In this document: piece after piece, positions 1 through 13,500 of the stretch
How positions within the stretch are numbered: the first letter of the stretch is position 1
Layout: every line of letters starts with the position of its first letter
From: Symbiodinium natans
Lineage: Eukaryota > Sar > Dinophyceae > Suessiales > Symbiodiniaceae
Direction of reading: 5' to 3'
NCBI GenBank assembly: GCA_905221605.1
Contig: CAJNDS010002757.1
Location: forward strand, 730,001-794,000
Length of the DNA stretch: 64,000 nt
The notes under the pieces: generated by a model
What the model was told of the DNA's origin: nothing
The model's database searches: none
Seen by the model: the letters and a program-made list of their open reading frames with translations, nothing else
Program-made: the position numbers and the translations under genes

Positions 1-69
1 TAAGCCGCAGGCGCCCTTCAGTTGTAGCGGGCTTTCTCAACAGGACCCCAGCTGCCAAGGCTGGCGGCT

Positions 70-200
70 CCGCTGCGAGGTGGGGTGTGGGGTTTGGGGT
101 TTGGGGTTTGGGGTTTTTGGGGTTTAGGGTTTGGGGTTTAGGGTTTAGGGTTTAGGGTTTAGGGTTTAGGGTTTAGGGTTTAGGGGTTTAGGGGGTTTAG
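70..200 (+). repeat. TTTAGGG/TTTGGGG telomere-like array
   Basis: Tandem TTTAGGG with interspersed TTTGGGG units. It lies at the window edge but is internal in type: 64 kb of genes and further arrays follow, so it is not evidence of a chromosome end. Confidence 0.9.
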
Positions 201-204
201 GCTT

Positions 205-460
205 ATCTGTATATACTCGACCCTAAACCCTTAAAGACTCAACCCTCAGCCCTAGAATCTACAAACCCTCAGCCCTCAACCCCATAAAACCGCAAACCCT
301 TAAGCCCCAAACCCACAAACCCCCAACCCTAAAGCCAAAAAACCCTAAACCCATACACCCCATGCAACCTACAAAGCCTCAATCGATACACCCGACGAAG
401 CCCTATAAACCCCTAATACTACACCCCTACACCCCCCCCCCCCCCAATATCCCTGAACCC
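205..460. repeat. degenerate CCCTAAA-like sequence
   Basis: C-rich sequence of diverged CCCTAAA-like units with a poly-C tract near 429-446. No convincing gene seen. Confidence 0.5.
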
Positions 461-605
461 CAAACCCGAAACCCCAAACCCCAAACCCTAAACCCTAAAC
501 CCTAAACCCTCAACCCTAAACCCCAAACCCCAAACCCTAAACCCTAAACCCTAAACCCTAAACCCTAAACCCTAAACCCCAAACCCTAAACCCTAAACCC
601 TACAC
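460..605 (-). repeat. CCCTAAA array
   Basis: CCCTAAA/CCCCAAA units just upstream of a candidate exon at 638; TTTAGGG-type units follow that exon from about 709. This is the first instance of the exon-flanking inverted arrangement. Confidence 0.9.
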
Positions 606-637
606 CTTATCATCCTGAGCCCTCGACTTCCCAAGAG

Positions 638-2850
638 GCCAGCACCGCGCGCGTCCACGGCCCGGGGGAGCGTCGGCGCGCTGACGAACCCGGGGCTGCG
701 TTTAATATTGGGGTTTGGGGTTTAGGGTTTAGGGTTTAGGGCTAGGGTTTAGGGTTTGAATATAGGGGTCAGATTAAGCATCATATAGGGGTTCAGGGCT
801 TTAGTGGAAACAATAATAACATGTACAAATACAGTTGGGGAAGAAGGGTTTTTTGGCGTAAGGCAAGCTTTTTTTCGCCGTGCAGCGGCGAAGAATTTTT
901 CAAGTTTGAGATTGGTATTATATACTATATTACTTTCAGAAAGTACATGTATATCTTTTCTTGTTACCATATTATTTATGTCCGAGTTTTTTGCTTGTAA
1001 TAAAAAACCAATAAAAATTGTAATTCAACAGTTTGTGATTCTGTACCATTTTATTTTAATATCACATCAATTTTTAATTTCATTTGTTTTAGTTCAAAAA
1101 ACAAAATTACACTACACTTAAATAAATCAACATAACTTTACATTAAATATAATAATTAACATCGAATTCAATTTATCATTCAAATACTAACTCATCTTAC
1201 ATTTCAAACAATTTAATTTGGTGGTTTCAAATACTTTTAATTATAGCTTTGTTTGTACTTGGAATTGGAATGTTTACTACATCTTTAAGTATTGATAATT
1301 GTTACTGGTATGTACAATGCATAGTATATGACTGTCCTTTCTGGCTCATGGTAATTTGTATGACTCCTTTTTTTGTCACATACCTCGACCTGTCGATCCG
1401 TTAGCAATTTGTTAACCGTTCTTTTTTTGTTGAGTGACGCTGTTTTGTTTTGTTTTGTTTTGTGTTGTTTGTATTTTGTAGGGAATATAGGGGTCGGAAT
1501 AATTACTAATAGTATTCCCTTCGGGTCGCTTCGTACCCTATTCTAATTTTTCAGGCCCCTATGTTACTTTTATTTTGTTTTTTCGGGTTCGTTGGGTTTG
1601 GGGATTTTGGGTGTAGGGTTTTTGGATATTGGGGTTTTGGGGTTTTGGCTGGGGATTTGGGGTTTTGGGTTTTTTGGGTTTAGGGCAGAAGGGAAGGGTG
1701 TCGGGTTTGGGGGTTGGGGGCTCAGGGAGGGTTAAGGATGGCTGAGTAGGGTATGGGGTTTGGATATTTTGCTTATGGCTTGTCTTTGGGTTTAGGGTTT
1801 ACGGTTGAGGGTTTAGGGTTTAGGGTTAGGGTTTAGGGCTTAGGGCTTAGGGTTTGGGCTTAGGGTTTAGCGAATTTGAAAGACTTATTTTTGGCTTCAC
1901 CCTGCCCCAATTACCTCACCGAGTGGGGGGGTTGGGGGGTACCGGGTGCACCCCAAACCTTCAACCCCTAAGGCCTCAAGCCCTGCCCTCAACCCTAAAG
2001 GGTACCCTAACCCCGAACTAAACCCGAACCCCGAAACCCTGAACCCTAAACCCTAAACCCTAAACCCTAAACCCTAAACCCTAAACCCTAAACCCTAAAC
2101 CCTAAACCCTGAAGAACCCTAAACACTCAAGAACCTCTTGAGCCAACGCCCCAAGCCCAGATGGCCCAGGAAGAAGGCCGACCACTCCGAGAAGGACTCA
2201 TCCAAGGCCTTATGGGTTTTTGGGCTTTAGGTGCTTGAGGGCTTGACCCTAAGCCCTGAACCTGAAACCCTAAACCCTAAACCCTAAACCCTAAACCCTA
2301 AACCCTAAACCCTAAACCCTAAACCCTGAACTCCCAACATCTAAGCCCTAAACCCCAGGGTTTAGGGTGGGTTCGAGGAGCCCCGCGAACATCAACAAGG
2401 AATCCCTGACACTTGCAATGGTCATGTACTGGGTTTAGACTTCCTTCAGCTGATCCTGGCATTGGGGTGTAGGGTTGCAGGGATTCAAGGTACGGGGGGC
2501 TTGGCAGCTTCTGGGGTTGCGCAATTTAGGGCTGAACCCCCCAAACCCTATTTGCCCGGAACCCTAAGCCCTGATGAGGGTTTTGAAGGGCCTGAGGGTT
2601 CCCTTATGGCCTCTCATTTCTAGCCAGGGTTTAGGGTTTGAGGGTCCTCAAAGAAACGTGTTTCTTGTTATGGAGGAGCATATAAAAAACCGCATGCTCT
2701 TGCTTCGGCTAGGACGAAGGGTGGTGCCCCTATTCCCTGTCTCTAAAGGTTTAGAGGCTTGGGGTGTAGGGTGGCGTCCCCAGCCCTAAGCACTACAGTC
2801 ACTAAGCGCTTGTTTTAGGTGGGACGCGGTCTCGTGTGGGGTTTTGGGGT

Positions 2851-2881
<31 letters not shown>

Positions 2882-5800
2882 CGGGGTGGGGGGGTTGGGA
2901 ACGTCCATTCTTGGTAGCATCCATGTTAGGTAGCATCCATGTTGCGAACTGCCGACCGAAGGGTTTCGGGTCAGCGTTCTTAGCCACGAAGTTAAACGCG
3001 TCTTCGACGAACCGGGCACAGTTTTACGGTCAAGTCTTGTGGTTCGTGTCCTGCCTACTGCCGCCCATACCCTTAACACCTAACACTAGACCCTTGACCA
3101 TGAACCTTTACCACGAAACTCTTAACCCTGAACCCTAAACTCTTAACCCTGAACCCTGAACCCTTACCACTAAATTCTCCACCGCTGAACCCTAAACCCT
3201 TAACCCTAAGCCCTGAACCCTTACCACTGAACTCTTAACCCGGAACCCTAACCCGAAACCCTGAATCCTCTGCCCTTTTCAGTTCCTGGTAATGTTGGGA
3301 CTCCGCCTGGTGCCGATATTTTCAGCAAACTTTGGGTTTGAGTCGAGTCCTCGCGAGCATCACCAGAAAAGATTTTCTGAGATTGTGAACCTTTAGTGAT
3401 GCTGTGATACCCCGGCCCTTAACCCGAAGAGAGGTCGTCTAAACCAGTTTTCGGTTTTCCTACATTGCAACTCCAGGCTCCCTGCCCAGGCCAAACACTC
3501 CAAAACACTAAGAAGCTCCCGCCCTTCGAGTAGTCCGTGCTGTGTCTTCCTGGTTCCCAAAACCGGAATTGCTCTGAAACCTTGGTTTTTCGCACTTTTG
3601 AAGTTGAGTACATCCCAACGCATGCCAAAAAAGCAGGGCACACCAGCCCGCGTGCTACCTTGGTTTTAGTGGTTTTCATTCCCTTGCAGTTGAACGCATC
3701 AGGCAGCCCTTTCTGTCCTCAGGCACAGGGCCACCGAGTAGATGAACCCCTTGAGAAAATCACCCGTATGAGGAGAGTAGCCTGAGTAGGTATGGACATT
3801 GCTTTCCCTATGCGAATATAGGGTTCCGAGTCGAAACCTTTGTCGTCTGAGGTAAGTTAGTAACCAACCTGAACCCCAAACCAACATCTCTATCAGCCCT
3901 ACACCCGAAAATCTCCCTAAGCCCCATCCGGCAAGGCGGCCAGCAGTGGCCCAACGGCTCCTGCAAAGCCAGGGCCCCCAAACCGGTCATGGTGTCAGGC
4001 TTCAGGCTTAGAGTTTTGAGGGTTTAGGGTTTAGGGTTTAGGGTTTAGGGTTTAGGGCTGTAGGGTAGTAAACCCGACTATGCTGCAGCTGCGAGCAGCT
4101 GGCACCTCGCCCAACGGGTCTAAGGTTTATGGTTCATGAACATGAAAGTAGTTTCTGAATGCCATGGGAGCCAAAGGGTGGGTAGATATTCGATACCCAA
4201 GTAGCTTCACAAGTGAATGCTTGGACTTAAGATGCTGAACCCTAAGCCCTCAACCCTTCGACCCTCATCCCTAAACCTAAAACCCTAAAACCCGAAAACC
4301 CTAAAACCCTAAAACCCTAAAACCCCAAAACCCTAAAACCCTAAACCCTAAAACCCTAAAACCCTAAAACCCTAAAACCCTAAAAACCCTAAAACCCCAA
4401 AACCCCAAAACCCTAAAACCCTAAACCCTAAAACCCAAAACCCCAAAACCCTAAAACCCTTAAAACCCCAAAACCCCAAAAACCCAAAAACCCTAAACCC
4501 TAAAAGCCTAAAACCCTAAAAGCCCTAAACCCTAAAACCCTAAAACCCCAAAACCCCTAAAACCCTAAAACCCTAAAACCCCAAAACCCCAGACACCCTA
4601 AAACCCTAAAACCCCAAAACCCCAAAACCCTAAAGCCCAAAAAACCCTCAAACCCCAAAACCCCTAAAACCCTAAAGACCCTAAAACCCTAAAACCCTAA
4701 AACCCTAAACTTTGCAACCCTAAACCCTAAACCCTAAACCCTAAACCCTAAACCCTAAACCCTAAACCCTAAACCCCAAACCCTAAACCCTAAACCCTAA
4801 ACCCTAAACCCTAAACCCTGCAGACTGAGGAGGCCAACAGAGCCGGCTGGCCCTCCTCCGGGCGCTCCTGCGGCCAAACGGGCGTGGCCCCGAGACACCC
4901 GCGGCTTTGGGCGCTGTACCCTGAACCCTAAACCCTAAACCCTAAACCCTAAACCCTAAACCCTAAACCCTAAACCCTAAACCCTAAACCCTAAACCCTA
5001 AACCCTAAACCCTAAACCCTAAACCCTAAACCCTAAACCCTAAGCCCACTGTAGGGTTTCGGGCTTAGGGTTGGGAATCCCACGTCTTAAATGCCGCATC
5101 GCCCTAGGCCCTACGGCCCAAACCCCAGCGTTAACCCCTAAACGCCTACGCCCCGAGGCCAGAACTTCAGAAGATCCACAAGCCATGACGAGGCGCACTC
5201 CGGGAAGTTCCTTTCGAAAGTTCAGGGCTTATAGGGCTCAGGGTGTATAGGGTGTAGAGTTTACTGTGTAGGGTTTGGGAGCGTGTGGTTGATAGATAGA
5301 TCTTAGGAGACCCGAGCGGTTTGGTGTTTGGGGACGTCCTGGTCTCCCACATTTTTCGGAATTTCGCCCCAAAAACCCTAAACCCCATACCCGAAGCCCC
5401 ATACCCGGAGGTTAGTGTTTAGGGTTTAGGGTTCCCTAAACCTTGGGGTCTAGGGTTTATATGCTTAGGGAGGATTGGGGGACATCTTCGCGTCGGTGGC
5501 CTTTCGTTGAGGGCCCCGGCAGTTGAGGGCTTCTTTCTGTTATGGCGTAGGGAATGTCAGGGGGTTGGGTTCACGGGGGTTTAGGTGTTGGGCTTAGCAG
5601 TTGCCCAATCCCTAGGCCCTTGTCCTAGAGCCTTGAAGCCACCCCACCCACCTCTACACATCCTCTAAACTTGAAGCCTCTAAGCTCCTAATCTCCAGAC
5701 CCCCAAAAACCTCCAAAATCCCAAAGCCCTCACCCTTAAACCCCCCAAAGCCCCAAAACCCCCAAAGCCCCAAAACCCTTAAACCCCCAAAACCCCAAAG

Positions 5801-7470
5801 CGAAGCCTCCCCTGATCCCCAGCGGGCCCGGCCACGCGACGCAAGGCCCATGCCCAAGGTTAGCATCCCGAAGGCTGCGCCTCACGCGCCGAGTCCCTGA
5901 GGGGACCCAGGGTTTAGGGTTTGGGCTTTGGTGTTTTTTGTGGGGTTTAGGGGGTCTTAGGGGGTTTATGGGGTTTTAGGAGTTTAGGGGGTTTGGGGGG
6001 ATTCAGGGGTTTTAGGGGGTTTAGGTTTAGGGGTTTGAGGGTTTGAGGGCTTCTAGGGTGTGGGTGTTTTGGGGTTTGTGGACTCTTGGGTTGACGCGCC
6101 TCGCGAACAGGGTTCCTGTCCCACAAGCCCATTAGGACTTAGGGTTTTAGGGTTTAGGGTTTAGGGTTTAGGGTTTAGGGTTTACTTAAGGGCAACAGTG
6201 AAAGCTAGGGGTGCGCAGGGGATTTCTGTGTACAGTCTCGCGCACAGGTGGCTGGGCCCCATGCGAAGGGCTTGAAACACCCCCAACAGCCTCAGCAAAA
6301 TCTTCAGAACCGATTCCGACCCTAAAAATAGAAAACGACTTTCTCCAAGTTCGCACTCCTAGGGTTTTGGGGATAAGGGCCTTAAACCCAGAACCCTCAG
6401 CTCAACCTCACAACGGTTCAGGATTACTTAACCTTACAACCCCTATGAAACTTATAGGGTTCAGGATAACTTAACCTCACAACCCCTATGAAACTTATAG
6501 GGTTCAGGATTTAGGGTTCGAGGCCGGTCGGCGCCCCGCGGCTGACTTCGGCCGCAGTGGGCAGCAGGTGCGGATTGTGCGGTTGAGGGTTGCGGCCTTA
6601 TAGGGCTCAGGGGCCCTAAGGTCTAGGGGTTTAGGGTTTAGGGTTTAGGGTGGCCTTATCGGGACGAGGGGGCCTATAAGGTCTAGGATAGGATGTAGGG
6701 AACTTTGTGAAAGGGTTTCGGGTGCGGGAGTAGGGTTTGGGGTTTGGGTTTCCAGCCGAGGGTACAGGAGCCTAAGAAAATTATCCCTCTATAGTCCTTA
6801 TACAGTTGTATACTTTTCAACGTACCCATTCAATTTGAATAGGCCCCTTGTGTTACCTGCAGACCCGCACCCCCCTGGCCATGCACCCATCTACGGGCAT
6901 GTGGACGGGAGCGCAATCGATGCTGTGTGCTGTAAAGCTGCGGACGCAAGATGAAGTGGAGATCCCGAGTAGGTACAGTATCAGCCTGACATCGATGCAG
7001 GGTTTATACTACCGTTGTGGGTGTCCTTTTGGGGATACAAGAAATACAAAGTTTAAAGCCTACTTCACATGGCTGTCTTCGCTTCGCTGAGTCACAGCAG
7101 TTGATCGTCAGGTTGTCTGTCGGGTTCTTGACGGGATCCGTTGTGCCACTCGCAGATGCTTTGGTGAGGTCTGAAGCCGCGGCTTCTGAAAGTTCCCGTG
7201 TCAGGTGCGACCTTGCCCTATGCCTAAACTGGGCCTAAACTGGGAGATTTTACATCTTCCCTTGTTGGGTTTACTACAGAAGATTGTATTCGGGAATGTT
7301 TTCAAGAGGGTTTGACGTCGGGGCCAGTAAAGCACCTGTTTGGAGTTTGCTGTTGATCTCAATGGGCGTACACTCCTTATAGAGGCTTGGCTAGCAAGAA
7401 GACCACCCTGAATCCTCAACCCTGAGCCCTGAACCCTAAACCCTAAACCCTAAACCCTAAACCCTAAACC

Positions 7471-7508
<38 letters not shown>

Positions 7509-7519
7509 CACCCTCGACC

Positions 7520-7593
<74 letters not shown>

Positions 7594-10500
7594 ACCCTAA
7601 ACCCTAAACCCTAAACCCTAAACCCTAAACCCTAAACCCTAACCCTAAACCCTTGCAGCCTTGGCTGCAGGTCTGCAAGCGCTCCAAAGATGAGCACGCA
7701 AAGCAGGCCGTGCGACCCTGAACCCGTAAACCCTAAACCCTAAACCCTAAACCCTAAACCCTAAACCCTAAACCCTAAACCCTAAACCCTAAACCCTAAA
7801 CCCTAAACCCTAAAAAACCCTCGTAAACTGGGGTCGATAGGGCCTATGGTCTAGTGTCTTGGGTGGTGCAGTCTTTTTTGAGTCTGTGGGGCTTGTAGGG
7901 TTTTAAAGGTTTTTCTGTATGACAGTAGTCCTAAACCCTATAAATTCCCAAGCCCTAAGCCCTTTAAACGCCTGGTACGGGCAGGACCCAAAGGTTCTTG
8001 GGATTTAGGGCCCTTGCAATCGGGGGGCCTTTGGACCCGAAAATCCTTTAGCACCCTTCAGGCCCCTAAGGCTTTGAGGTGTTTCAGGTTTCGGGTTTCA
8101 TTTAGAGGGTTCTTCGGGTGCTTACGGGGCTTGTGGTTTAGGGACTAGCCCCCAGTGAACCCTAAACCCTAAACCCTAAGCCCTAAACCCCAAACCCCAA
8201 ACCCTAAGCCCTAAGCCCTAAGCCCTAAGCCCTAAGCCCTAGGCCCTAGGCCCTAGGCCCTAGGCCCTAGGCCCTAGGCCCTAGGCCCTAGGCCCTCAGC
8301 CCTGTAAGCATCCCGAAGCCCTACTTCACCTGACGCCAGCATGAGGAGGCTCTGCAGCTCATGGGAGATTGCTCGGAGGCGGTGGAAGAAGTCGGCATGC
8401 TGGCAAGGGTTTAGGGTTTAAGGGTTTTTTAGGGTTTAGGGTTTAAGGGTTTGGGGTTTTAGGGTTAGGGTTTAGGGTTTTATGGTTTAGGGTTTTAGGG
8501 TTTAGGGTTGAGAGTTTAAGGGTTTAGGGTTTAAGGGTTTAGGGTGGGAGGGCTGCTGGATCTGGAACGAGCCAGCATGCGGGGAGCGGAGTCGCAACGC
8601 GACGTCCAGTACAACCAGGCAACGAGGAAATCGTGGAAACCTAAACTTCCAGGTGCTGGCCGCTAAACCTCTAAGCCCGAAACCCTACCCTCCTCCAAAC
8701 CCCATAAACCGTGTAAACCCCATACGCGCTACACCCTATAGACCCCATAAACCCTATAGACCCCACACAGGCCCCCAAACCCCAAAGCCCTAAGATCTGA
8801 AACGCCCCTAAGCTCTAAGCTCTAAACCCTAAACCCTAAGCCCTAGGCCCTAAGCCCTAAACCCTAAACCCTAAACCCTACAAAGACCTCTGAGTCCACG
8901 CAAGGCCTGCCATGCAGCCCAAGTCGAAGTTCCCCAACTTGAGGCAGGACAAATGGGGGGTTAGGGTTTAGGGTTCAGGGTTCAGGGTTTAGGGTTTAGG
9001 GTTTAATTAGGGTTTAGGGTTTAGGGGGTATAGGTTTATAGAGGTTACTGGTTTTAAATTTGGGCGGTTTCGGGGTTTGGTGGGGGAAGTTTCGGGGTGT
9101 CGGGTCTCAGGGCTTATGGTGGTTGGGGTTTTGGGGTAGGGCTTTAGGGTTGCGGGGTTTAGGGCTGCAATGGTTCAGGTCTAGTGCCCACACACCCCAA
9201 CAGATTTTCAGGTCAGTGCAAACAAAGACGCGGGATTTATTTTTGACAACGCCTACAGCCTCCCATACCATATCTTACTTTGCAAATTTCTAGAGTTAAA
9301 GAACCTGCTACGGTTTAGTGCCTATCGATCTGCAACCCCTGTACGTACCCTGCACTGCAGAGTATGCCTTCGTACCCCACATAACGTAATTCACATATTT
9401 TCGAAGCCCCAAAACGGGCACACCCCCCGCTGTCCCTTTTTTGGAGCAACCCCCCCCCCCCCCCGTCAGGCCGGCAGGTGCGCCGATGAGCGCGAGTGGG
9501 CCCGGCGCTCAAGCACTCACCCCGGGCATGTGTGAACCCTGAGCCTCCAAACTCGAAACCCTGAGCCCCTTAGAACCCTAAACCCTAAACCCTAGACCCA
9601 AAGCCCAAAACCCTAAACTGCTGATAAACCCTAAGCACCCAAACCCGAAGCCCCTTGACTTCAGACTCTAGACCCTTACGGCTCGCTTATTTCTGTTGGC
9701 GCATGCCATCCCTCCCAGGCTACTCTGGCACCTGGGCACCCTAAGCAAACCCGTGTAAAAAAGCTGCACCCTGTGTTTGCATGCCAGTTAAACCCCAAAG
9801 CCTATAGGCCCAAGGTGCCCTAAACCCTAAACCCTAAACCCTAACTCCTAAACCTTAAACCCTCAACCCTACCAGTATGGAAGGGACCCAAAACAGAGGA
9901 CCCCGAACAGCTCACACCCATGAGCCTGCTTTCTACTGGCTGAGCCTAGGAGACATCACAAACACAGCATTCACCCGAACAAAACTGTACCGCAAAATTT
10001 TAAGCTGCATAAGCCCTAGAATGTTAAAGCATGAGGGTTTAGGGTTTATAGGCTCCCTAAACCCCAAACCCTAAACCTAAACCGCCTAAACCCTTTAGGG
10101 CCCCCGTACACAGGACACCGCCAAAGAGCTCAACTCCACCTGCGAGGCTGGGCTGCACGGGACGTCTTATGTCTGTAGCACCTGCGCTTCTGCACAGGCT
10201 GCCTGCGGCCTTCAGATAAATCAAGTTGAGAGGTTTAGGGTTTAGGGTTTAGGGTTTAGGGTAGCCCGAACCCCTATGTAGATAAACCACAGCCCTAAAC
10301 TGATCAGGGTTCATGCTTCACCCTTGCCAGCTTCTTAGTTCCTCGAGTCTATTCTTGTCGCCTCTCATGAGAACCCTCAACCCTAAACGCCCTAAACCCT
10401 AAACCCCCAAAGCCCTAAACCCTAAACGCCCTAAACCCTAAACCTTAGCAAGCTGGAGGTGTAGACAGGCCCAGGCTGCCAGGGTTCTCATGGACGCAGG

Positions 10501-13500
10501 GCAGCGAACATTTTAGGGGTTAGGGGTGTAGGGTTGCAGGGGTTCAGGTTAAGGGCTTAGGGTTTAGGGGCTTAGGGGTTTAGGGTTTAGGGTTAGGGCA
10601 GCGGGGTTTTGGGCAGTTGTGGAGTTTATCTATCACTTCGGGCCCTCTTGTCGGGGTTCTCGATGATCGTATCTTCATCATTCCAAAAATTGGCGGGAAA
10701 GGTGCCCTGTGTGGGTGTTTCGATACTTAGGGTAATACTATTTTGGGGTAGAGGTCTTCGGAGAATACCCATCTTCAGCAAGAAGGTACCATGCCGGGTC
10801 TTTGCGCAGTTTCCATCATCTCAAGTCAGATGTACATTTGGGGAATTACGAAAATAAGGGAAGCCTACTAGACAGAAACCGCAACAAGGTACCCCTAATT
10901 TCGGAAATCCCCATTTCGGGATGGTGGGGAGTTAGGGTTTCGGCGTACTTAGGTCTCCTGTGCCCTTTAAGCGCTCCGTAGGCCGGCTGGCGCGCCGCAC
11001 GCTCCGCGCCCTCCGAGCAGGCTATCGAGACGGCCCGTAGGGCAGGGGGAGGTCTGGGGGTTTAGGCCCTACCTGGGGCTCCATTCACCTACTGCGTTGG
11101 CGGAGGGAGGGGGAACGCCCTATTTTAGGGGGTGATAACCTACCATTCCGAAGGATTTGGGAGTTGCAGGTATGCTTAGAGAACCCTACACCCCCCAAAA
11201 CCCCCGAGCATTCTAAAGCCCTAGCCGCGAAAGCCCTTCCCCGAAGCCCCTCAACCCTAGACCGCTTGCTGAACCCCTAAGCCCTAAGCCCTGAGCCCTA
11301 AACCCTAAACCCTAAACCCTAAACCCTAAACCCTAAACCCTAAACCCTAAACCCTAAACCCTACACCCTAAACCCTAAACCCTCCCGCCCCCGAAAGCCC
11401 TAAGGGTTGCCAGGCCGCCTGCGACTGCGAAGGTCCGGCCCGCCAGTGCGCCCGCAAGGCGGGGACGGTTCGGCCTGTGGGTTTAGGGTTTAGGGTTTAG
11501 GGTTTAGGGTTCATAGGTGTAGGCAGGTTTAGATAAGTTTAGGTAGGTTTAGATAGGTTTAGATAGTAGGAATAGTTTTAGGTTGTAGGGTTTACGGTTT
11601 ACGTGGATTTGAGACGCATGCGTTAAGAATTATCAACCCCAATGGAGAGCTCTCCAGGTAGGTTCATTTTTTTGGGGTTCTCCCGGTTTGTGGGGCTTAG
11701 AGGTTCTTGTGGCCTTTGAATTTTGGAGGTCATGAGGCCGGTAAAGGAGTGTTGCAGGTGGAGACATATTTCCGCCTTGAGCTTTGAAGTCACCATAAAC
11801 CCTTAAGGGTGTAGGGTTTAGGGTGACTCGTTGTCAAGACAACCCTGAACTGTCAGCCCAGAACAGTCACAAAAGACTTTGCAGAGCTGAACCCCAAAGC
11901 CTCAGCCCTATTCATCATATCCCTAAGCCTACTGAGGAACTGCAGTCCAAAATTAGCTTCTACTGGCCAGCAGGGAAAGTAGGCAAAAACCTGCAACCCC
12001 AAACGCCCCAGACTGGGCCCTAACCCTTTACCCCTCAAACCTCTCAAACCCCTCAAACCCTCAACCCTCGACCCGCTAAACTCCTCAGCCCCTCGAGCCT
12101 AAACCCCACCCCTGTCAAACCGACGACACCGTGAGCTTAAGACATCCCCTTGGCCAATGGTAGGCCGCAGCCGGCCACGCCGCCCCAGGAGGGCAGTCCG
12201 GCCAAGAGGCTCTCAAGGGGTTTCGGGTTTAGGGTTTAGAGTTTGGGGTTAAGGGTTTAGGGTTTGGGTTTGTGGGCTTAGGGTGTCAGGGTCTACGGGT
12301 TTAGCTTCTGAGGTTGTGTGGTAAGTCGTTGTAGGGTTTCAGGGTCTTTCGACTCAAAGGCTTCTTCGCCTGAGCGGCTTGAGGCATTATAGGGTGTCAG
12401 GATTTAAGGTTTAGGGTTTAGGTCAGGGTTTAGACTTTGCAGGGTTTCGGGTTTAGGGTTTAGGGTTAGGGTTTAGGGTTAGGCCTTAGGGTAGGGGAGT
12501 TGGGATTCAGATTTTGGGTCTCCACAGCTGCTGGGAGGTTCCCATGCGCGAAGAGGGTTGGTTTAAGGCTTAGTGTTTATGATCCTTAAGCGCTAGGCCG
12601 TTAGGGTTTTCAGGGTTTTGGGGGTCGGGGGTTCGCAAGGTTCTACAGTATAACCCTAGAAGCCCTAAAGATCCCCATAAACTCTGTAAACCGAGAGTTT
12701 AGGGTTTAGGGTTTAGGGTTTAGGGTTTAGGGTGCTCCACTACTTACTTCCTCCAAGTCGTGAACGGCCAACCCCCCTCGTCCTCGCGGCCGGAGGGCCT
12801 CTGCCCTTCGGCACCCCGGCACGGAGGACCCAGGAGGACCCCTAAACCCTAAACCCTAAACCCCAAACCCAAAACCCTACCCTAAACCCTAAACCCTAAA
12901 CCCTAAATAAGCACCCATGTGAAGGCGGTCCTGGGGGCGCAGGTAAACCCTACACCCGAGACCTTCGGTTGAGAGGATGAACTATTTCGGTTTGGGGATG
13001 CTCCTCAAGAACCTCTCAGGACATGTCGGGCTGTGTAAAACGGGAAAGCTTTCGGGATGCAACCCTGAACCCTAAACCACCCCAAACAGCAAACACAAAG
13101 CTATCCCCGAATCCTAGAAGCCCGAAACCCTAAAGCCCTAAACCCTAAAAACCCTAAACGCTAAACCCCTAAACCCTAAACTCCGAAACCCTCAACCCTA
13201 AACCCTAAACCCTAAACCCTAAACCCTAAAACCCTAAACCCTAAACCCTAAAGACCCTAAAGACCCTAAAGAGGTGCGAGTTTGGATCCCTTGCTGCGCA
13301 GGCCGGCGGCGCCCGGGGCCGCGAGCCCGGCCGCGAGGCGCTCTTGGAGTTCATGGGACTTAGGGACTTAGGGGTTTAGGGTTTAGGGTTTAGGGTTTAG
13401 GGTTTAGGGTTTAGGGCTTAGGGTTTAGGGTTTAGGGTTTAGGGTTTAGGGTTGAGGGGTTCAGTTGCCCGAGCAGTGTGTCAACACTGAGGGGTTCCAA

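Larger units (their letters stand above)
800..1480. other. AT-rich island with hydrophobic open frames
   Basis: Base composition changes sharply to AT-rich inside a GC-rich locus. Two + strand frames are hydrophobic: 804-1121 (105 codons, ATG start), and 1156-1404 with membrane-like stretches such as FQILLIIALFVLGIGMF and CPFWLMVICMTPFFVTYL before a TAG. The second resembles the C-terminal membrane part of a transporter, possibly a P4-ATPase, but that is a guess. Copies of an ATATAGGGGTC motif occur on both sides (about 757 and 1485). It could be a horizontally acquired or relic gene fragment or part of a transposon. Confidence 0.45.

Noticed and set aside
1-200. Chromosome end (true telomere)
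   Set aside because: The array is short, mixed in orientation with neighbours and followed by dozens of similar internal arrays.
2786-3138. Proline- or glycine-rich proteins across the poly-G tract
   Set aside because: They exist only because a homopolymer is translated; no splice or codon support.
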